In this document: in pieces, positions 18,656-27,900 of the stretch | Position numbering within the stretch: the stretch's first letter is position 1 | Layout: every line of letters starts with the position of its first letter | Assembly: GCF_021343995.1 (NCBI RefSeq) | Contig: NZ_JAJTTE010000015.1 | Coordinates: 62,001 to 126,000, forward strand | Direction: 5' to 3' | DNA: 64,000 nucleotides | Source: Pseudonocardia terrae | Lineage (GTDB): Bacteria > Actinomycetota > Actinomycetes > Mycobacteriales > Pseudonocardiaceae | Made by a program: the position numbers and the translations under genes | Notes under the pieces: model-generated | What the model was told of the DNA's origin: nothing | What the model saw: only the letters and a program-made list of their open reading frames with translations | Database searches by the model: none

Positions 18656-18793
18656 TCAGCCGGAGAAGACCGCGGGGATCTTCAGCAGCAGGGCGATCAG
18701 CCCGTACAGGAAAGGCGCCGCGACCCACACCCACGCCAGCACGACGAGGGCGACGGGCGGGCGGCCCGTGCGGTCCGGTGTGCTCGTGCTCAT
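18656..18793 (-). CDS. MFS transporter small subunit
   Basis: A 45-residue single-span protein (hydrophobic stretch VALVVLAWVWVAAPFLYGL) whose ATG overlaps the stop of the OFA-type transporter by 4 bp (ATGA). Tiny open frames of this form directly after oxalate/formate-type MFS genes are recognised as MFS small subunits. The tight overlap suggests stoichiometric coupled synthesis. Confidence 0.8.
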   Translation of the reverse strand: MSTSTPDRTGRPPVALVVLAWVWVAAPFLYGLIALLLKIPAVFSG

Positions 18794-20166
18794 GCCCGTG
18801 CCTCCTCGCTGCGTGCGGCCCGATCCGGCTCGTGCCACTTGTCCGCCACCGGTCGCACCAGCTCGTTGGCCACGAAGCCGAGCACCAGCAGCACGATCAT
18901 CACCGTGAAGGCGGGGGTGTACTTGGCCGGGCCGGGGACGTCCGCCCGCGCGTCGGCGAAGGCGTTGACGATGATCGGGCCGAGCACGCCCGCGGTGGAC
19001 CAGGCCGTGAGCAGCCGGCCGTGGATGGCGCCGACCTGGTAGGTGCCGAACAGGTCGCGCAGGTACGCCGGGACCGTCGAGAACCCCGCGCCGTAGAACG
19101 ACAGGATCAGGACCGTGCAGATCAGGAAGACGGCCTTGTTGCCCTCGCCGATGAACGTCAGCGCCACGTAGAGCAGCGCCCCGAGGCCCAGGTAGAGCCG
19201 GTAGATGTTCTTGCGGCCGATGAGGTCGGAGACCGTCGACCAGACGAAGCGGCCGAGCATGTTCGCCAGCGACAGGATCGACACGAAGGCCGTGGCGGCG
19301 GCGGTGAGCGTCTGCGCCGGCGAGGCGTCGCGGAAGAAGTCCTGGTAGATGGGGTTGGCCCGCTCGAGGATGCCGATGCCGGCGGTCACGTTGAAGCACA
19401 GCACGATCCACAACAGCCAGAACTGCGGCGTCTTGATGGCGTTCGCGGCCGAGACGCTCGCGGTGCTGACCATCGTCCGCGCCTTCTGCACCGCCGGATC
19501 CCACCCGGCCGGCTTCCAGCCCTCGGCCGGGACGCGGATGAGCAGCCAGCCCATCGTCATGAACACGGCGTAGACCACGCCGTGGATGAGGAACGCGAGC
19601 GCGATGCCGTCCGGGTCCGGGGCGTTCCCCGTGGCGCCGAAGGCCGACAGCATCGACGCGGTCCACGGGTTGGCGATCAGCGCGCCGCCGCCGAAGCCCA
19701 TGATCGCGATGCCGGTCGCCAGGCCGGGCCGGTCGGGGAACCACTTGATCAGCGTGGACACGGGCGAGATGTAGCCGATACCCAGCCCGATCCCGCCGAT
19801 GCCGCCGTACCCCAGGATGACCAGCCAGAACTGCCCCAGCCAGATGCCCAGCGCCGAGATCAGGAAGCCTGATACGAAGCATGTCGACGCGACCACCATC
19901 GCCCAGCGCGGGCCGTTGGTGTCGACCTTCGTGCCGAACACCGCCGCGGAGATGCCGAGCATCACGATGCCCAGCGTGAAGGGCAGCGCGCTGAGCACGC
20001 CGCTGATGTGCAGGCCCTTCTCCAGCGCACCCTTGAACGCGCTCCACGCGTAGACCTGCCCGATCGCGAGGTGGATCGACAGCGCGGCAGGCGGGATGAG
20101 CCAGCGGCTCCAGCCCGGTGAGGCCACGATTCGTTCCCGCGAGAGGAACCCCGGCGTTTCCGACAC
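18790..20166 (-). CDS. OFA family MFS transporter (oxalate/formate antiporter-like)
   Basis: A 458-residue transporter with about 12 membrane segments. IHLAIGQVYAWSAF in the first segment and GIGYISPVSTLIKWFPDRPGLATGIAIMGFGGG around segments 4-5 are hallmarks of the OFA family. The GTG at 20166 is preceded by GGAGG seven bases away. OFA members exchange carboxylates such as oxalate and formate, but the substrate here is not fixed by sequence. It is divergent from a class III CoA-transferase across 128 bp, which could mean shared control and use of an organic acid as CoA-thioester. The small subunit follows immediately. Confidence 0.88.
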   Translation of the reverse strand: MSETPGFLSRERIVASPGWSRWLIPPAALSIHLAIGQVYAWSAFKGALEKGLHISGVLSALPFTLGIVMLGISAAVFGTKVDTNGPRWAMVVASTCFVSGFLISALGIWLGQFWLVILGYGGIGGIGLGIGYISPVSTLIKWFPDRPGLATGIAIMGFGGGALIANPWTASMLSAFGATGNAPDPDGIALAFLIHGVVYAVFMTMGWLLIRVPAEGWKPAGWDPAVQKARTMVSTASVSAANAIKTPQFWLLWIVLCFNVTAGIGILERANPIYQDFFRDASPAQTLTAAATAFVSILSLANMLGRFVWSTVSDLIGRKNIYRLYLGLGALLYVALTFIGEGNKAVFLICTVLILSFYGAGFSTVPAYLRDLFGTYQVGAIHGRLLTAWSTAGVLGPIIVNAFADARADVPGPAKYTPAFTVMIVLLVLGFVANELVRPVADKWHEPDRAARSEEARA

Positions 20167-20294
20167 GCAGCCACCTCCGTGCGTTGTGCGGGCGAACCGT
20201 ATGTCGTGGTCGTCGACGCGGCAATTCGTGGCATACCTCGCTTCCCCGGCGGCCGACCGTCCGGCGTGTGCCCGCCGTGTGGTGGAGTGGGCGG

Positions 20295-21467
20295 GTGAGT
20301 GCACCGCTGACCGGGATCCGTGTGGTGTCGTTCGACCACGCCGTCTCCGTGCCCTACGCCGGGCGGCTGCTCGCCGACCTCGGCGCCGACGTCGTCAAGG
20401 TCGAACGACCGGGCGGGGGCGACTTCGCCCGCGGCTACGACGCCGCCTGCGGCGACGTCTCCTCCTACTTCGCGTGGATCAACCGCGGCAAGCGCTCGGT
20501 GGTGCTCGACCTGAAGTCGGCGGACGGGCTCGCCGCGGCGCTCCGCCTCGTCGACACCGCCGACGTCGTGCTGGCCAACCTCGGCCCCGGCGCCACCGCT
20601 CGGCTCGGCCTCGACGGCGACGCTCTCCGCGGCCGCCGGCCCTCGCTCATCACCTGCGAGCTGTCGGGCTACGGCGAGGGCGGGCCCTCCGCCGGGCGCA
20701 AGGCGTACGACGCGCTCATCCAGTCCGAGGCCGGCCTGCTCGAGCTGACCGGTGACGGCGACGTGACGGCCCGCGCGGGCATCTCCGTCGCCGACATCGC
20801 GGCCGGGGTGCAGGTCCAGTCCGCGGTCCTGGCGGCGCTGTTCCACCGGGAGCGCACGGGCGAGGGGGCCACGCTGCGGATCTCGCTGCTCGAGGCGCTC
20901 ACCGAGTGGATGCACCAGCCGATGCTGTACGCGCTCGGCACCGGGCGGGCGCCCGCGCGCTCCGGCGGGCACCACCCGTCGATCGCGCCGTACGGGCCCT
21001 TCCCCTGCGCCGACGGCGCCGTCCACCTGGCGGTGCAGAACGAGCGGGAGTGGTTGCGGCTCTGCACGACCGTGCTCGGCGACCCGGCGATCGCGGTCGA
21101 CGAGCGCTTCGCCTCGGTGCGGGCGCGGGTGGAGCACCGCGACGAGCTGCACGCGCTGCTGCACACCCGCTTCGCCGAGCTCACCCAGCAGCGGCTCGGC
21201 GCGCTGCTCGACGAGGCCGACATCGCCTGGTCCGCGGTCGGGCACGTCGCCGAACTCCCCCGGCACCCGCAGCTGGTCGCCCGCGCCCGGTTCGTGGGGG
21301 TCCGGGTGCCGGGCGGCGAGGCCGTGCCGATGGCCGTCCCGCCCGTCGACTCGAGCGCCTGGCCCCCGCCGCTCGACGCCGAGGTCCCCGCCCTGGGCGC
21401 GCACACCGCCGAGGTCCTCGGCGAGCTCGGCTACAGCGAAGAGGACATCGAGAAGCTCACCGGCTGA
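20295..21467 (+). CDS. CaiB/BaiF (class III) CoA-transferase
   Basis: A 390-residue class III CoA-transferase. The N-terminal VVSFDHAVSVPYAGRLLADLGADVVKVERPGGGD is the nucleotide-loop signature; the catalytic Asp139 lies in KAYDALIQSEAGL, and YGEGGPSAGRKAYDALI is conserved. It is shorter than formyl-CoA:oxalate transferase (about 428 residues), so racemase-like or other acyl transfers are equally possible. The divergent OFA transporter suggests an organic-acid substrate. The GTG at 20295 is chosen because it matches the usual N-terminus (PLTGIRVV). Confidence 0.88.
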   Translation: MSAPLTGIRVVSFDHAVSVPYAGRLLADLGADVVKVERPGGGDFARGYDAACGDVSSYFAWINRGKRSVVLDLKSADGLAAALRLVDTADVVLANLGPGATARLGLDGDALRGRRPSLITCELSGYGEGGPSAGRKAYDALIQSEAGLLELTGDGDVTARAGISVADIAAGVQVQSAVLAALFHRERTGEGATLRISLLEALTEWMHQPMLYALGTGRAPARSGGHHPSIAPYGPFPCADGAVHLAVQNEREWLRLCTTVLGDPAIAVDERFASVRARVEHRDELHALLHTRFAELTQQRLGALLDEADIAWSAVGHVAELPRHPQLVARARFVGVRVPGGEAVPMAVPPVDSSAWPPPLDAEVPALGAHTAEVLGELGYSEEDIEKLTG

Positions 21468-21508
21468 GCGTCAGGGAGTCATAACGCCCACAACCCGACT
21501 TCGAGGGC

Positions 21509-21672
21509 GTTATGGAGCCATAACGCAACGGAGCCCAGGCTCAGGACGAGTGATGGAGCACAACGCGACAGAGGCGCGAGCCCAGGGCAAGTTATAGAGC
21601 CACAACGCGACAGAGGCGCCAGGCCAGGGCGAGTTATGGAACCACAACGCAACAGAGGCGCGGTGGTGCGGG
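21509..21672. repeat. 41-bp tandem repeat array
   Basis: Four units begin at 21509, 21550, 21591 and 21633 (period 41, 41, 42). Each opens with a GTTATGGAGC-like box and continues with CACAACGCRACAGAGGCG. A partial, diverged unit precedes them at about 21477. The array begins ten bases after the CoA-transferase stop. On the minus strand it creates a spurious 94-codon frame whose product shows a 14-residue period (ASVALW-type), which I read as a by-product of the repeats. Confidence 0.88.
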
Positions 21673-21692
21673 CAGAGCGCCCGGGGGCGACC

Positions 21693-22471
21693 GTCCATGA
21701 TCATTGCAAGTGTGCGGCGGTGGTCGTCTCGACAGCCGCGAGTCACCCGCGGCAACGGCCAAGTTCGGCTGAGTTGATCGCTACGAGCATGCACTCACGG
21801 TCCCCTCTCCAGCCCTCACCGCACACCGACGGCGATCACGACCGAGCTCGGCTGAGTTGATCGCTGCGAGCATGCACTCACGGTCCCCTCTCCGGCCCTC
21901 ACCGCACACCGGCGGCGATCACGGCCAAGTTCGGCTGAGTTGATCGCTGCGAGCATGCACTCACGGTCCCCTCTCCAGCCCTCACCGCACACCGGCGGCG
22001 ATCACGGTCCGGCGCCGTCACGGTCGACCGCCGCATGCGTACAGGTGGCCCGCCGACTGCACCCAGCGCACACGACCGCCTTCACGACGAGGCAACGAGC
22101 CGACCGCCTCCATGATCGTCTCGAGGGTGCCCTCACGGTCGTCAGCACAGCCCTCAGGCCACGCTGACGGCGATCATGGCCAAGCCCGGCTGAGGTGATC
22201 GTTACCAGGGTGCCCCCACGGTCGTCAGCACAGCCCTCACGTGACGCTGACGGCGATCTTCGTCGAGCCGGCCGGGGTGATCGTGACGAGACTGCCCTGA
22301 CGGTCGTCACCACATCCCTCGGACGATGCCGACAGCGATCGTGGTGAGCCGGTCGCCCACAGGGCCTGTCCATGATCATTGCGGGAGTGCGGTGAGGGTT
22401 CCGTCGACAGCCCTCACCGCACGCCTGCGACGATCAAGCGCCGGGCGAGCCTACGACGATCAAGCGCCGGG
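21693..22471. repeat. Degenerate ~80-bp intergenic repeat zone flanking the 83-bp array
   Basis: Beyond the three close copies at 21761-22009, diverged versions of the same unit extend on both sides. They are recognisable by TGATC-containing edges, CACGGTCGTC, CAGCCCTCA and GACGGCGATC, at about 22106, 22194 and 22277. The 15-mer GTCCATGATCATTGC occurs at both ends (21693-21707 and 22368-22382). The right end carries a perfect 12-bp hairpin (22387-22398 with 22411-22422). It also carries two direct copies of CGACGATCAAGCGCCGGG (22428 and 22454). No convincing coding region exists in 21468-22526. Confidence 0.75.
21761..22009. repeat. 83-bp tandem repeat, three near-identical copies
   Basis: Units at 21761-21843, 21844-21926 and 21927-22009 differ at only about four to six positions pairwise. 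Each contains CGGCTGAGTTGATCGC near its left end and GGCGATCACG near its right end, so TGATCGC and GCGATCA form an inverted pair bounding about 50 bases. There is no spacer between units, which separates this from a CRISPR array. It lies between the convergent CoA-transferase and clpX genes. Confidence 0.92.
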
Positions 22472-22481
22472 TGAGAACGCG

Positions 22482-22514
22482 GAACGCCCGCCCTCGACGA
22501 GAGGGCGGGCGTTC
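22482..22514 (-). terminator. Terminator hairpin after clpX
   Basis: A perfect 14-bp stem (22482-22495 with 22501-22514) encloses a 5-base loop and begins 12 bases past the clpX stop. The stem is almost all G/C with an AACG/CGTT base. No long U-tract follows, as is usual in high-GC actinobacteria. Confidence 0.8.
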
Positions 22515-22526
22515 GCGGAAGCTCGC

Positions 22527-23804
22527 TCAGGCGGAGCGCTCGCCCCGCTCCCGGCGCTGCGGGCGTCGCGGCACGATCGTCGGGTTGACGTTCTCCTTCA
22601 CCGTCTCCTCGGTCACGACCACCTTCGCCACGTCCGTGCGGCTCGGGATGTCGTACATGACGGGGAGGAGCACCTCCTCCATGATCGCGCGGAGGCCACG
22701 TGCGCCGGTGCCCCGCAGGATCGCCTGGTCGGCGACCGCCTCGAGCGCGTCGTCGGTGAACTCCAGCTCGACGCCGTCCATCTCGAAGAGCTTGCGGTAC
22801 TGCTTGACCAGCGCGTTGCGCGGCTCGGTCAGGATCTTGACCAGGGCGTCCTTGTCGAGCGAGGTCACCGAGGCCACGACCGGGAGCCGGCCGATGAACT
22901 CGGGGATCAGCCCGAACTTGATGAGGTCCTCGGGCATCGTGTCGGCGAAGCTCTCGGAGTTGTCCAGGTCCGACTTCGACCGGATCTCCGCGCCGAAGCC
23001 CAGCCCGCGCCGCCCGACCCGGTCCGAGATGATCTTCTCGAGGCCCGCGAACGCGCCCGCCACGATGAACAGCACGTTCGTCGTGTCGATCTGGATGAAC
23101 TCCTGGTGCGGGTGCTTGCGCCCCCCCTGCGGGGGCACCGAGGCGGTGGTGCCCTCGAGGATCTTCAGCAGCGCCTGCTGCACGCCCTCGCCGGAGACGT
23201 CCCGGGTGATCGACGGGTTCTCCGACTTGCGGGCGATCTTGTCGACCTCGTCGATGTAGATGATCCCGGTCTCGGCCCGCTTGACGTCGTAGTCCGCCGC
23301 CTGGATGAGCTTGAGCAGGATGTTCTCGACGTCCTCGCCGACGTACCCGGCCTCGGTCAGCGCCGTGGCGTCCGCGATCGCGAACGGCACGTTCAGCAGC
23401 TTGGCGAGGGTCTGCGCGAGGTAGGTCTTGCCGCAGCCGGTGGGGCCGAGCATGAGGATGTTCGACTTCGCCAGCTCGACGCCGTCGCCGTCGCCCCGGG
23501 CGCGGTCACCCGCCTGGATGCGCTTGTAGTGGTTGTAGACCGCCACCGAGAGCGTGCGCTTGGTGGCCGACTGCCCGACGACGTACTGGTCGAGGAACTC
23601 GTGGATCTCCGCCGGCTTCGGAAGCTCGTCGAGCTTCACGTCGCCCGTCTCGGCGAGCTCCTCCTCGATGATCTCGTTGCAGAGATCGATGCACTCGTCG
23701 CAGATGTAGACGCCGGGCCCGGCGATGAGCTTCTTGACCTGCTTCTGACTCTTCCCGCAGAAAGAGCACTTCAGCAGGTCACCGCCGTCACCGATGCGTG
23801 CCAT
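22527..23804 (-). CDS. clpX: ATP-dependent Clp protease ATP-binding subunit ClpX
   Basis: A 425-residue AAA+ unfoldase feeding substrates to ClpP. The N-terminal C4 zinc domain has CSFCGKSQ and [10 protein letters not shown]. Walker A is GPTGCGKT, Walker B is [11 protein letters not shown], and the sensor/arginine-finger region follows [10 protein letters not shown]. ClpP-docking residues of the IGF-loop type read GLGFGAE. Length matches mycobacterial ClpX. It lies 212 bp downstream of clpP2 with no gene between, so it may have its own promoter. A strong hairpin ends the transcript. Confidence 0.97.
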   Translation of the reverse strand: MARIGDGGDLLKCSFCGKSQKQVKKLIAGPGVYICDECIDLCNEIIEEELAETGDVKLDELPKPAEIHEFLDQYVVGQSATKRTLSVAVYNHYKRIQAGDRARGDGDGVELAKSNILMLGPTGCGKTYLAQTLAKLLNVPFAIADATALTEAGYVGEDVENILLKLIQAADYDVKRAETGIIYIDEVDKIARKSENPSITRDVSGEGVQQALLKILEGTTASVPPQGGRKHPHQEFIQIDTTNVLFIVAGAFAGLEKIISDRVGRRGLGFGAEIRSKSDLDNSESFADTMPEDLIKFGLIPEFIGRLPVVASVTSLDKDALVKILTEPRNALVKQYRKLFEMDGVELEFTDDALEAVADQAILRGTGARGLRAIMEEVLLPVMYDIPSRTDVAKVVVTEETVKENVNPTIVPRRPQRRERGERSA

Positions 23805-24016
23805 GAGTGCAGCCCCAGTCCCATCCGGCGCGCCCTCGTCCGGGCGCACCCACGTCGTCATGACGGTACCTGCCGGAGCCCCTCGCTGCGAAGGATCGCG
23901 GCGACCCTGTCGGAATCGGGTCGGCAGGCGGTCGTTCTGCGTTCCACCCCACAACAGGTGCGGGTGGGTGCGGTGGCCCGGGCCGCCGGACGACGGTCGG
24001 GGCCACCGCCGACGGT

Positions 24017-24670
24017 CTAGCCGACCGCGGACAGCTTCCGGCTCTGGATGATCTCGTCGACGATCCCGTACTCCTTGGCCTCCTCGGCCGTGAGGATCCG
24101 GTCCCGCTCGATGTCGTCGTGCACCTGCTCGGGCGTGCGCCCGCTGTGCCGCGCGAGGGTGCTCTCCAGCAGCTTGCGCATGCGGGTGATCTCGGCGGCC
24201 TGGATCTCCAGGTCGGACACCTGGCCGTAGAAGCCCTCGGTGGCCGGCTGGTGGATCAGGATGCGGGCGTTCTGCACCGCGAGGCGCCGCCCCGGGGTGC
24301 CCGCCGCCAGCAGCACGGCCGCGGCCGACGCCGCCTGCCCGAGGCAGACGGTCTGGATGTCGGGGCGGATGAACTGCATGGTGTCGTAGATCGCCATCAG
24401 CGACGTGAACGAGCCGCCGGGCGAGTTGATGTACATCGAGATCTCGCGGTCCGGGTCCGCGGACTCGAGGCACAGCAGCTGCGCCATGACGTCGTTGGCC
24501 GACGCGTCGTCGATCTGCACCCCGAGGAAGATGATGCGCTCCTCGAAGAGCTTGTTGTACGGGTTCGACTCCTTGACCCCGTAGCTCGTGCGCTCCACGA
24601 AGGACGGCAGCACGTACCGGCTCTGCGCCGACCTCGGCGCGCCGCCCCCGGGCATCTGGAAACCGCTCAC
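24017..24670 (-). CDS. clpP2: ATP-dependent Clp protease proteolytic subunit 2
   Basis: A 217-residue ClpP. Catalytic Ser105 lies in GQAASAAAV, His130 in ARILIHQP, and the Asp is near ERDRILTA. In actinobacteria two different ClpP rings assemble into a mixed ClpP1P2 tetradecamer, and this sequence matches the ClpP2 type. The GTG start overlaps the clpP1 stop by 4 bp, so synthesis of the two subunits is coupled. Confidence 0.96.
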   Translation of the reverse strand: MSGFQMPGGGAPRSAQSRYVLPSFVERTSYGVKESNPYNKLFEERIIFLGVQIDDASANDVMAQLLCLESADPDREISMYINSPGGSFTSLMAIYDTMQFIRPDIQTVCLGQAASAAAVLLAAGTPGRRLAVQNARILIHQPATEGFYGQVSDLEIQAAEITRMRKLLESTLARHSGRTPEQVHDDIERDRILTAEEAKEYGIVDEIIQSRKLSAVG

Positions 24671-25338
24671 GACGAGCTCCCGTTCTCGCTCGGCTGCGGG
24701 AGGTCGCCCGCCCGCGAGATGACGTGGTCGACGAAGCCGTACTCAAGGGCCTCCTGCGCGGAGAACCACCGGTCACGGTCGAAGTCCTGGGTGATCCGCT
24801 CGACGGTCTGCCCGGTGTGCCCGGCGATCAGCTCCGCCATCTCCTGCTTGTGCCGGCGGAACAGCTCGGCCTGGATGCGGATGTCCGACTCCGAGCCGCC
24901 GACGCCGGCCGACGGCTGGTGCATCAGGATCTGGGTGTGCGGCAGCGCGAAGCGCTTGCCCGGGGTGCCTGCCGAGAGCAGGAACTGTCCCATCGACGCG
25001 GCCAGGCCCATCGCCGTGGTGGCCACGTCGCAGGGGATGAACTCCATCGTGTCGAAGATGGCCATCCCCGCGGTGACCGAGCCGCCCGGCGAGTTGATGT
25101 AGAGGTTGATGTCCGCCTCGGGGTCCTCCGCGGCGAGCAGCAGCATCTGCGCGGCGATCCGGTTGGCGATCTCGTCGTCGACCTGCTGCCCGAGCACCAC
25201 GATGCGCTGCTGCAGCAGCCGCTCGAACACCGAGTCGGACAGCGTCATGCTCGAGGGGGCCGAGCGCATCTGCAGCGCGCGGCGGTCCTCCACGAGGCGG
25301 TCCGCGGTCGACCGCGGACCGGTGTCCTGCTGACTCAC
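24667..25338 (-). CDS. clpP1: ATP-dependent Clp protease proteolytic subunit 1
   Basis: A 223-residue ClpP with catalytic Ser115 in GLAASMGQF and His140 in QILMHQPS. The GTG start at 25338 gives about 30 residues before the conserved [12 protein letters not shown], longer than the mycobacterial protein. A downstream ATG (residue 24 or 31) is a possible alternative start, and the extra segment may be a cleaved propeptide. It is separated from tig by about 200 bp and is the first gene of the clpP1-clpP2 pair. Confidence 0.95.
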   Translation of the reverse strand: MSQQDTGPRSTADRLVEDRRALQMRSAPSSMTLSDSVFERLLQQRIVVLGQQVDDEIANRIAAQMLLLAAEDPEADINLYINSPGGSVTAGMAIFDTMEFIPCDVATTAMGLAASMGQFLLSAGTPGKRFALPHTQILMHQPSAGVGGSESDIRIQAELFRRHKQEMAELIAGHTGQTVERITQDFDRDRWFSAQEALEYGFVDHVISRAGDLPQPSENGSSS

Positions 25339-25534
25339 TTCACCCTGCCTTCTGCTGGCGTCACTCGGGGGTCGTCTTCTCCGGCGGGCCGCCGCGGGAT
25401 CGTGTCCCGCCGGCGGCCCGTTCCGTTGCTTCGATCCCGACCCTACGCGGCTGCGGCACCCCGCGTCCGCGGACGGGGCGCGTGTTCGCCGACAGCGCAG
25501 CGACCACTCGTCCGTGCAGGTCAGGCGTGTGCGC

Positions 25535-27040
25535 TCAGGCCTTGCCGGCCGCCGGGCCCGCTGCCTCGGTGCCCACCGCGGCGTCGGACGCGTCGTCGGC
25601 CGCCGGGGCCTCGACGACCTCGGTCGCCTCGGCGTCGGCGGGGGCGTCGGCAGAGACGTCGGCAGCCTCGGCGGCGGCTTCCGGGGCCTCCCCGGCGTCC
25701 ACCGCGACGGCGCCGTCCTCCGGGCCGAGCAGGTCCGACAGGTCCACCGGCTCGCCCGCGGCGTCGGTGACGGTGGCGGCGCGGACGGCGACGATCAGCG
25801 CCTTGCTCCGCCGCACGTCCGAGAAGATGGCGCCGAGCTGGCCCGCCTGCTGGATGCGCTGGACGAACTCCTCCGGCGCCATGCCGTACTGCTGGGCCTG
25901 GTAGATGATCCGCTCGGTGAGCTCCTGGTCGCCGACCTGGACCTCCTCGGCGTCGGCCAGCGCGTCGAGCACCAGGCGGGTCTTGACCGACTTCTCGGCC
26001 TCGGCTCGCGTCTCGGTGTCGAACTCCTCGCGGGTCTTGCCCTGCTTCTCGAGGAACTCGTTGAACTGCTCGTCGCTGTGGTCGAACGCGTGCACCGCGT
26101 CGTGGTGGCGGGACTCGACCTCGGCCTCGACGATGCTCTCCGGCAGCGGGACCTCGGTGTTGTCGACGATCTCGTCGAGCACCTTGTCGCGGGCCTGGGT
26201 GACCTGCTCCATCCGGCGCACCCGGCCGAGCCGCTCCCGCAGGTCGGCGGTGAGCTCGTCGAGGCTGTCGAACTCGCTCGCCAGCTGGGCGAACTCGTCG
26301 TCGGCGTCGGGGAGCTGGCGCTCCTTGACCGCGGTGACCTTGACGGTGACCTCGGCGTCGCGGTCCGCGTACTCGCCCGCGACCAGCTTCGAGGTGAAGG
26401 TCTTCTCCTCGCCGGCGGACAGGCCGGTGATGGCCTCGTCGATGCCGTCGATCAGGCCGCCCTGGCCGACCTGGTACGAGTACCCGGTCGTCGTGGCCTC
26501 CTCGATCTCCTTGCCGTCGACGGCGGCGGAGAGGTCGATCTGGACGAAGTCGTCCGCCTGCGCGGCGCGCTCCACGCCGGTCAGCGTGCCGAACCGGGCG
26601 CGCAGCTGGTCGAGCTGCTCGGTGACCTGCTCGTCGGTCACCTCGACGTCGTCGACCTGCACGGTGATGCCGTCGAGGTCCGGGAGCGTGATCTCCGGGC
26701 GGACGTCGACCTCCGCGGTGAAGGCGACCTTGTCCCCGTCGGCGAGCTCGGTGACCTCGATGTTCGGCTGGCCGATCGGCTTGACGTCCTCGGCGGCCTG
26801 GACGGCCTCGGAGTACTTGGCCGGGACGGCCGCGTTGATCACCTCGTCCAGCACGACGCCGCGGCCGAGCCGGGCGTCGAGGATGCGGGCCGGCGCCTTG
26901 CCCGGGCGGAAGCCGGGGATGCGGACCTGCTGCGCGATCTTCTTGTACGCGCGGTCGAAGTCGGGCTTGAGCTCGTCGAACGGCACCTCGACTGTGAGCT
27001 TGACGCGTGTCGGGCCGATGTGCTCGACGGTGCTCTTCAC
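25535..27040 (-). CDS. tig: Trigger factor
   Basis: A 501-residue ribosome-associated chaperone and prolyl isomerase. The ribosome-binding loop reads IPGFRPGKAP (about residues 44-53), the central FKBP-type domain contains DDFVQIDLSA and EEKTFTSKL, and a long helical C-terminal domain follows. The last 65 residues are an acidic Ala/Glu-rich tail without predicted fold. The GTG at 27040 has AGGAG seven bases upstream and begins the conserved VKSTVEHIGPTRVKL. It stands immediately upstream of clpP1-clpP2, as in most bacteria. Confidence 0.96.
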   Translation of the reverse strand: MKSTVEHIGPTRVKLTVEVPFDELKPDFDRAYKKIAQQVRIPGFRPGKAPARILDARLGRGVVLDEVINAAVPAKYSEAVQAAEDVKPIGQPNIEVTELADGDKVAFTAEVDVRPEITLPDLDGITVQVDDVEVTDEQVTEQLDQLRARFGTLTGVERAAQADDFVQIDLSAAVDGKEIEEATTTGYSYQVGQGGLIDGIDEAITGLSAGEEKTFTSKLVAGEYADRDAEVTVKVTAVKERQLPDADDEFAQLASEFDSLDELTADLRERLGRVRRMEQVTQARDKVLDEIVDNTEVPLPESIVEAEVESRHHDAVHAFDHSDEQFNEFLEKQGKTREEFDTETRAEAEKSVKTRLVLDALADAEEVQVGDQELTERIIYQAQQYGMAPEEFVQRIQQAGQLGAIFSDVRRSKALIVAVRAATVTDAAGEPVDLSDLLGPEDGAVAVDAGEAPEAAAEAADVSADAPADAEATEVVEAPAADDASDAAVGTEAAGPAAGKA

Positions 27041-27183
27041 GGTGGAACTCCTCGGACTGCTGTGTGGCTCTGCTGTGTGACGGGGCCTGCTCGGTTCGTA
27101 CCTCGGTGCGACCGGCGGCACGACGCCGCATCAACCGAGCCGGGAGGGGCGGTCACGCGCGCCGGGCACGTGTCCGGGCGAGT

Positions 27184-27645
27184 CTAGGCGAGACGTGCCC
27201 CGGGCGTTCCGGCCGGTCCGGGCCGTGTGGGCGGGCCGCCGCCAGCCGGCGCGGCGAGGGCTCCGGCGGCGGGCGCGGGAACGGCGGTGAGGCCGGCTCC
27301 GCGGGCGTCTGCGGGACCGGGCGCGGGGACGAGGTCCGCGACCGTCACGTCGACCGGCCGCTCCCCCGCGACGTCCCGCACCAGCGCGGCGATCTCCCCG
27401 GCCAGGACCGGCAGCGACACGCCGGCGGGCCAGCGGACGACCACGGAGACCTCGACCGGCCCGGCGGCGGAGCCCCCGTGCGCCTCGTCCGGCTCGTCCG
27501 CCCGCACTCCGATCACCCGACGTCCGGGCAGATAGGAGGCGACGCTGCCGAAGGGCCCGCCGTCCAGCCGGGCGACGGCGGGATGGCTCAGCACCGCGGC
27601 GGCGACCCGCTCCGGAAGGGGTGGCGCGGGAGGCTGGTCCGACAC
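27184..27645 (-). CDS. Asp23/Gls24-like envelope-stress protein (N-terminal part of fold)
   Basis: A roughly 153-residue protein containing LPERVAAAVLSHPAVARLDGGPFGSVASYLPGR followed by VEVSVVVRWPAGVSLPVLAGEIAALVRD, the usual two halves of an Asp23/Gls24 domain (strand-helix plus amphipathic helix). The C-terminal 40 residues are low-complexity Ala/Pro/Gly. The GTG at 27645 is preferred; a GTG three codons earlier is possible. Such proteins are associated with the cell envelope in Firmicutes and cluster with sigma factors in actinobacteria, as here. Identification is by pattern and moderate. Confidence 0.65.
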   Translation of the reverse strand: MSDQPPAPPLPERVAAAVLSHPAVARLDGGPFGSVASYLPGRRVIGVRADEPDEAHGGSAAGPVEVSVVVRWPAGVSLPVLAGEIAALVRDVAGERPVDVTVADLVPAPGPADARGAGLTAVPAPAAGALAAPAGGGPPTRPGPAGTPGARLA

Positions 27646-27726
27646 GCGGGACACGCTAGTGCCACACACGCGACGGCGGCGCCCTGGAACCGGGGGCGCC
27701 ACCGTCGGGCGGTTCGGTGGACGGCG

Positions 27727-27900
27727 TCAGCGCCTGAAGACGTCCTTGATCTTCTCGCCGGCCTGCTTGAGGTCGGCGCCCATCTGGTCGGTACGGCCCT
27801 CGGCCTCGAGGCGCTCGTCGTCGGTGGCGCGACCGACGGCCTCCTTGGCCTTGCCCGAGATCTCCTGGGACTTGTTGTCCAGCTTGTCCTTCATGCTCAT
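27727..27900 (-). CDS. CsbD family stress protein
   Basis: A 57-residue highly charged helical protein. The motif SGKAKEAVGRATDDERLEAEG is the CsbD signature. The ATG at 27900 has AGGAGG eight bases upstream; an ATG two codons later is also possible. CsbD proteins are induced by general stress sigma factors. The divergent neighbour is an ECF-like sigma factor, which could be its regulator. Role unknown. Confidence 0.85.
   Translation of the reverse strand: MSMKDKLDNKSQEISGKAKEAVGRATDDERLEAEGRTDQMGADLKQAGEKIKDVFRR

Noticed and set aside
20199..20236. GTATG...CATAC inverted pair as a GntR operator between the OFA and CoA-transferase genes
   Set aside because: Five-base arms 28 bases apart are too weak, and no regulator gene is adjacent.
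21510..21794. A 94-codon minus-strand frame with a 14-residue repeat
   Set aside because: The period follows the 41-bp DNA repeat, no ribosome site is seen, and no family is recognisable.
21761..22009. CRISPR array
   Set aside because: The units are directly adjacent without spacers, about 83 bp long, and no cas genes are nearby.
27041..27183. tRNA genes near tig, as in some mycobacteria
   Set aside because: No T-arm or cloverleaf could be found in this gap.
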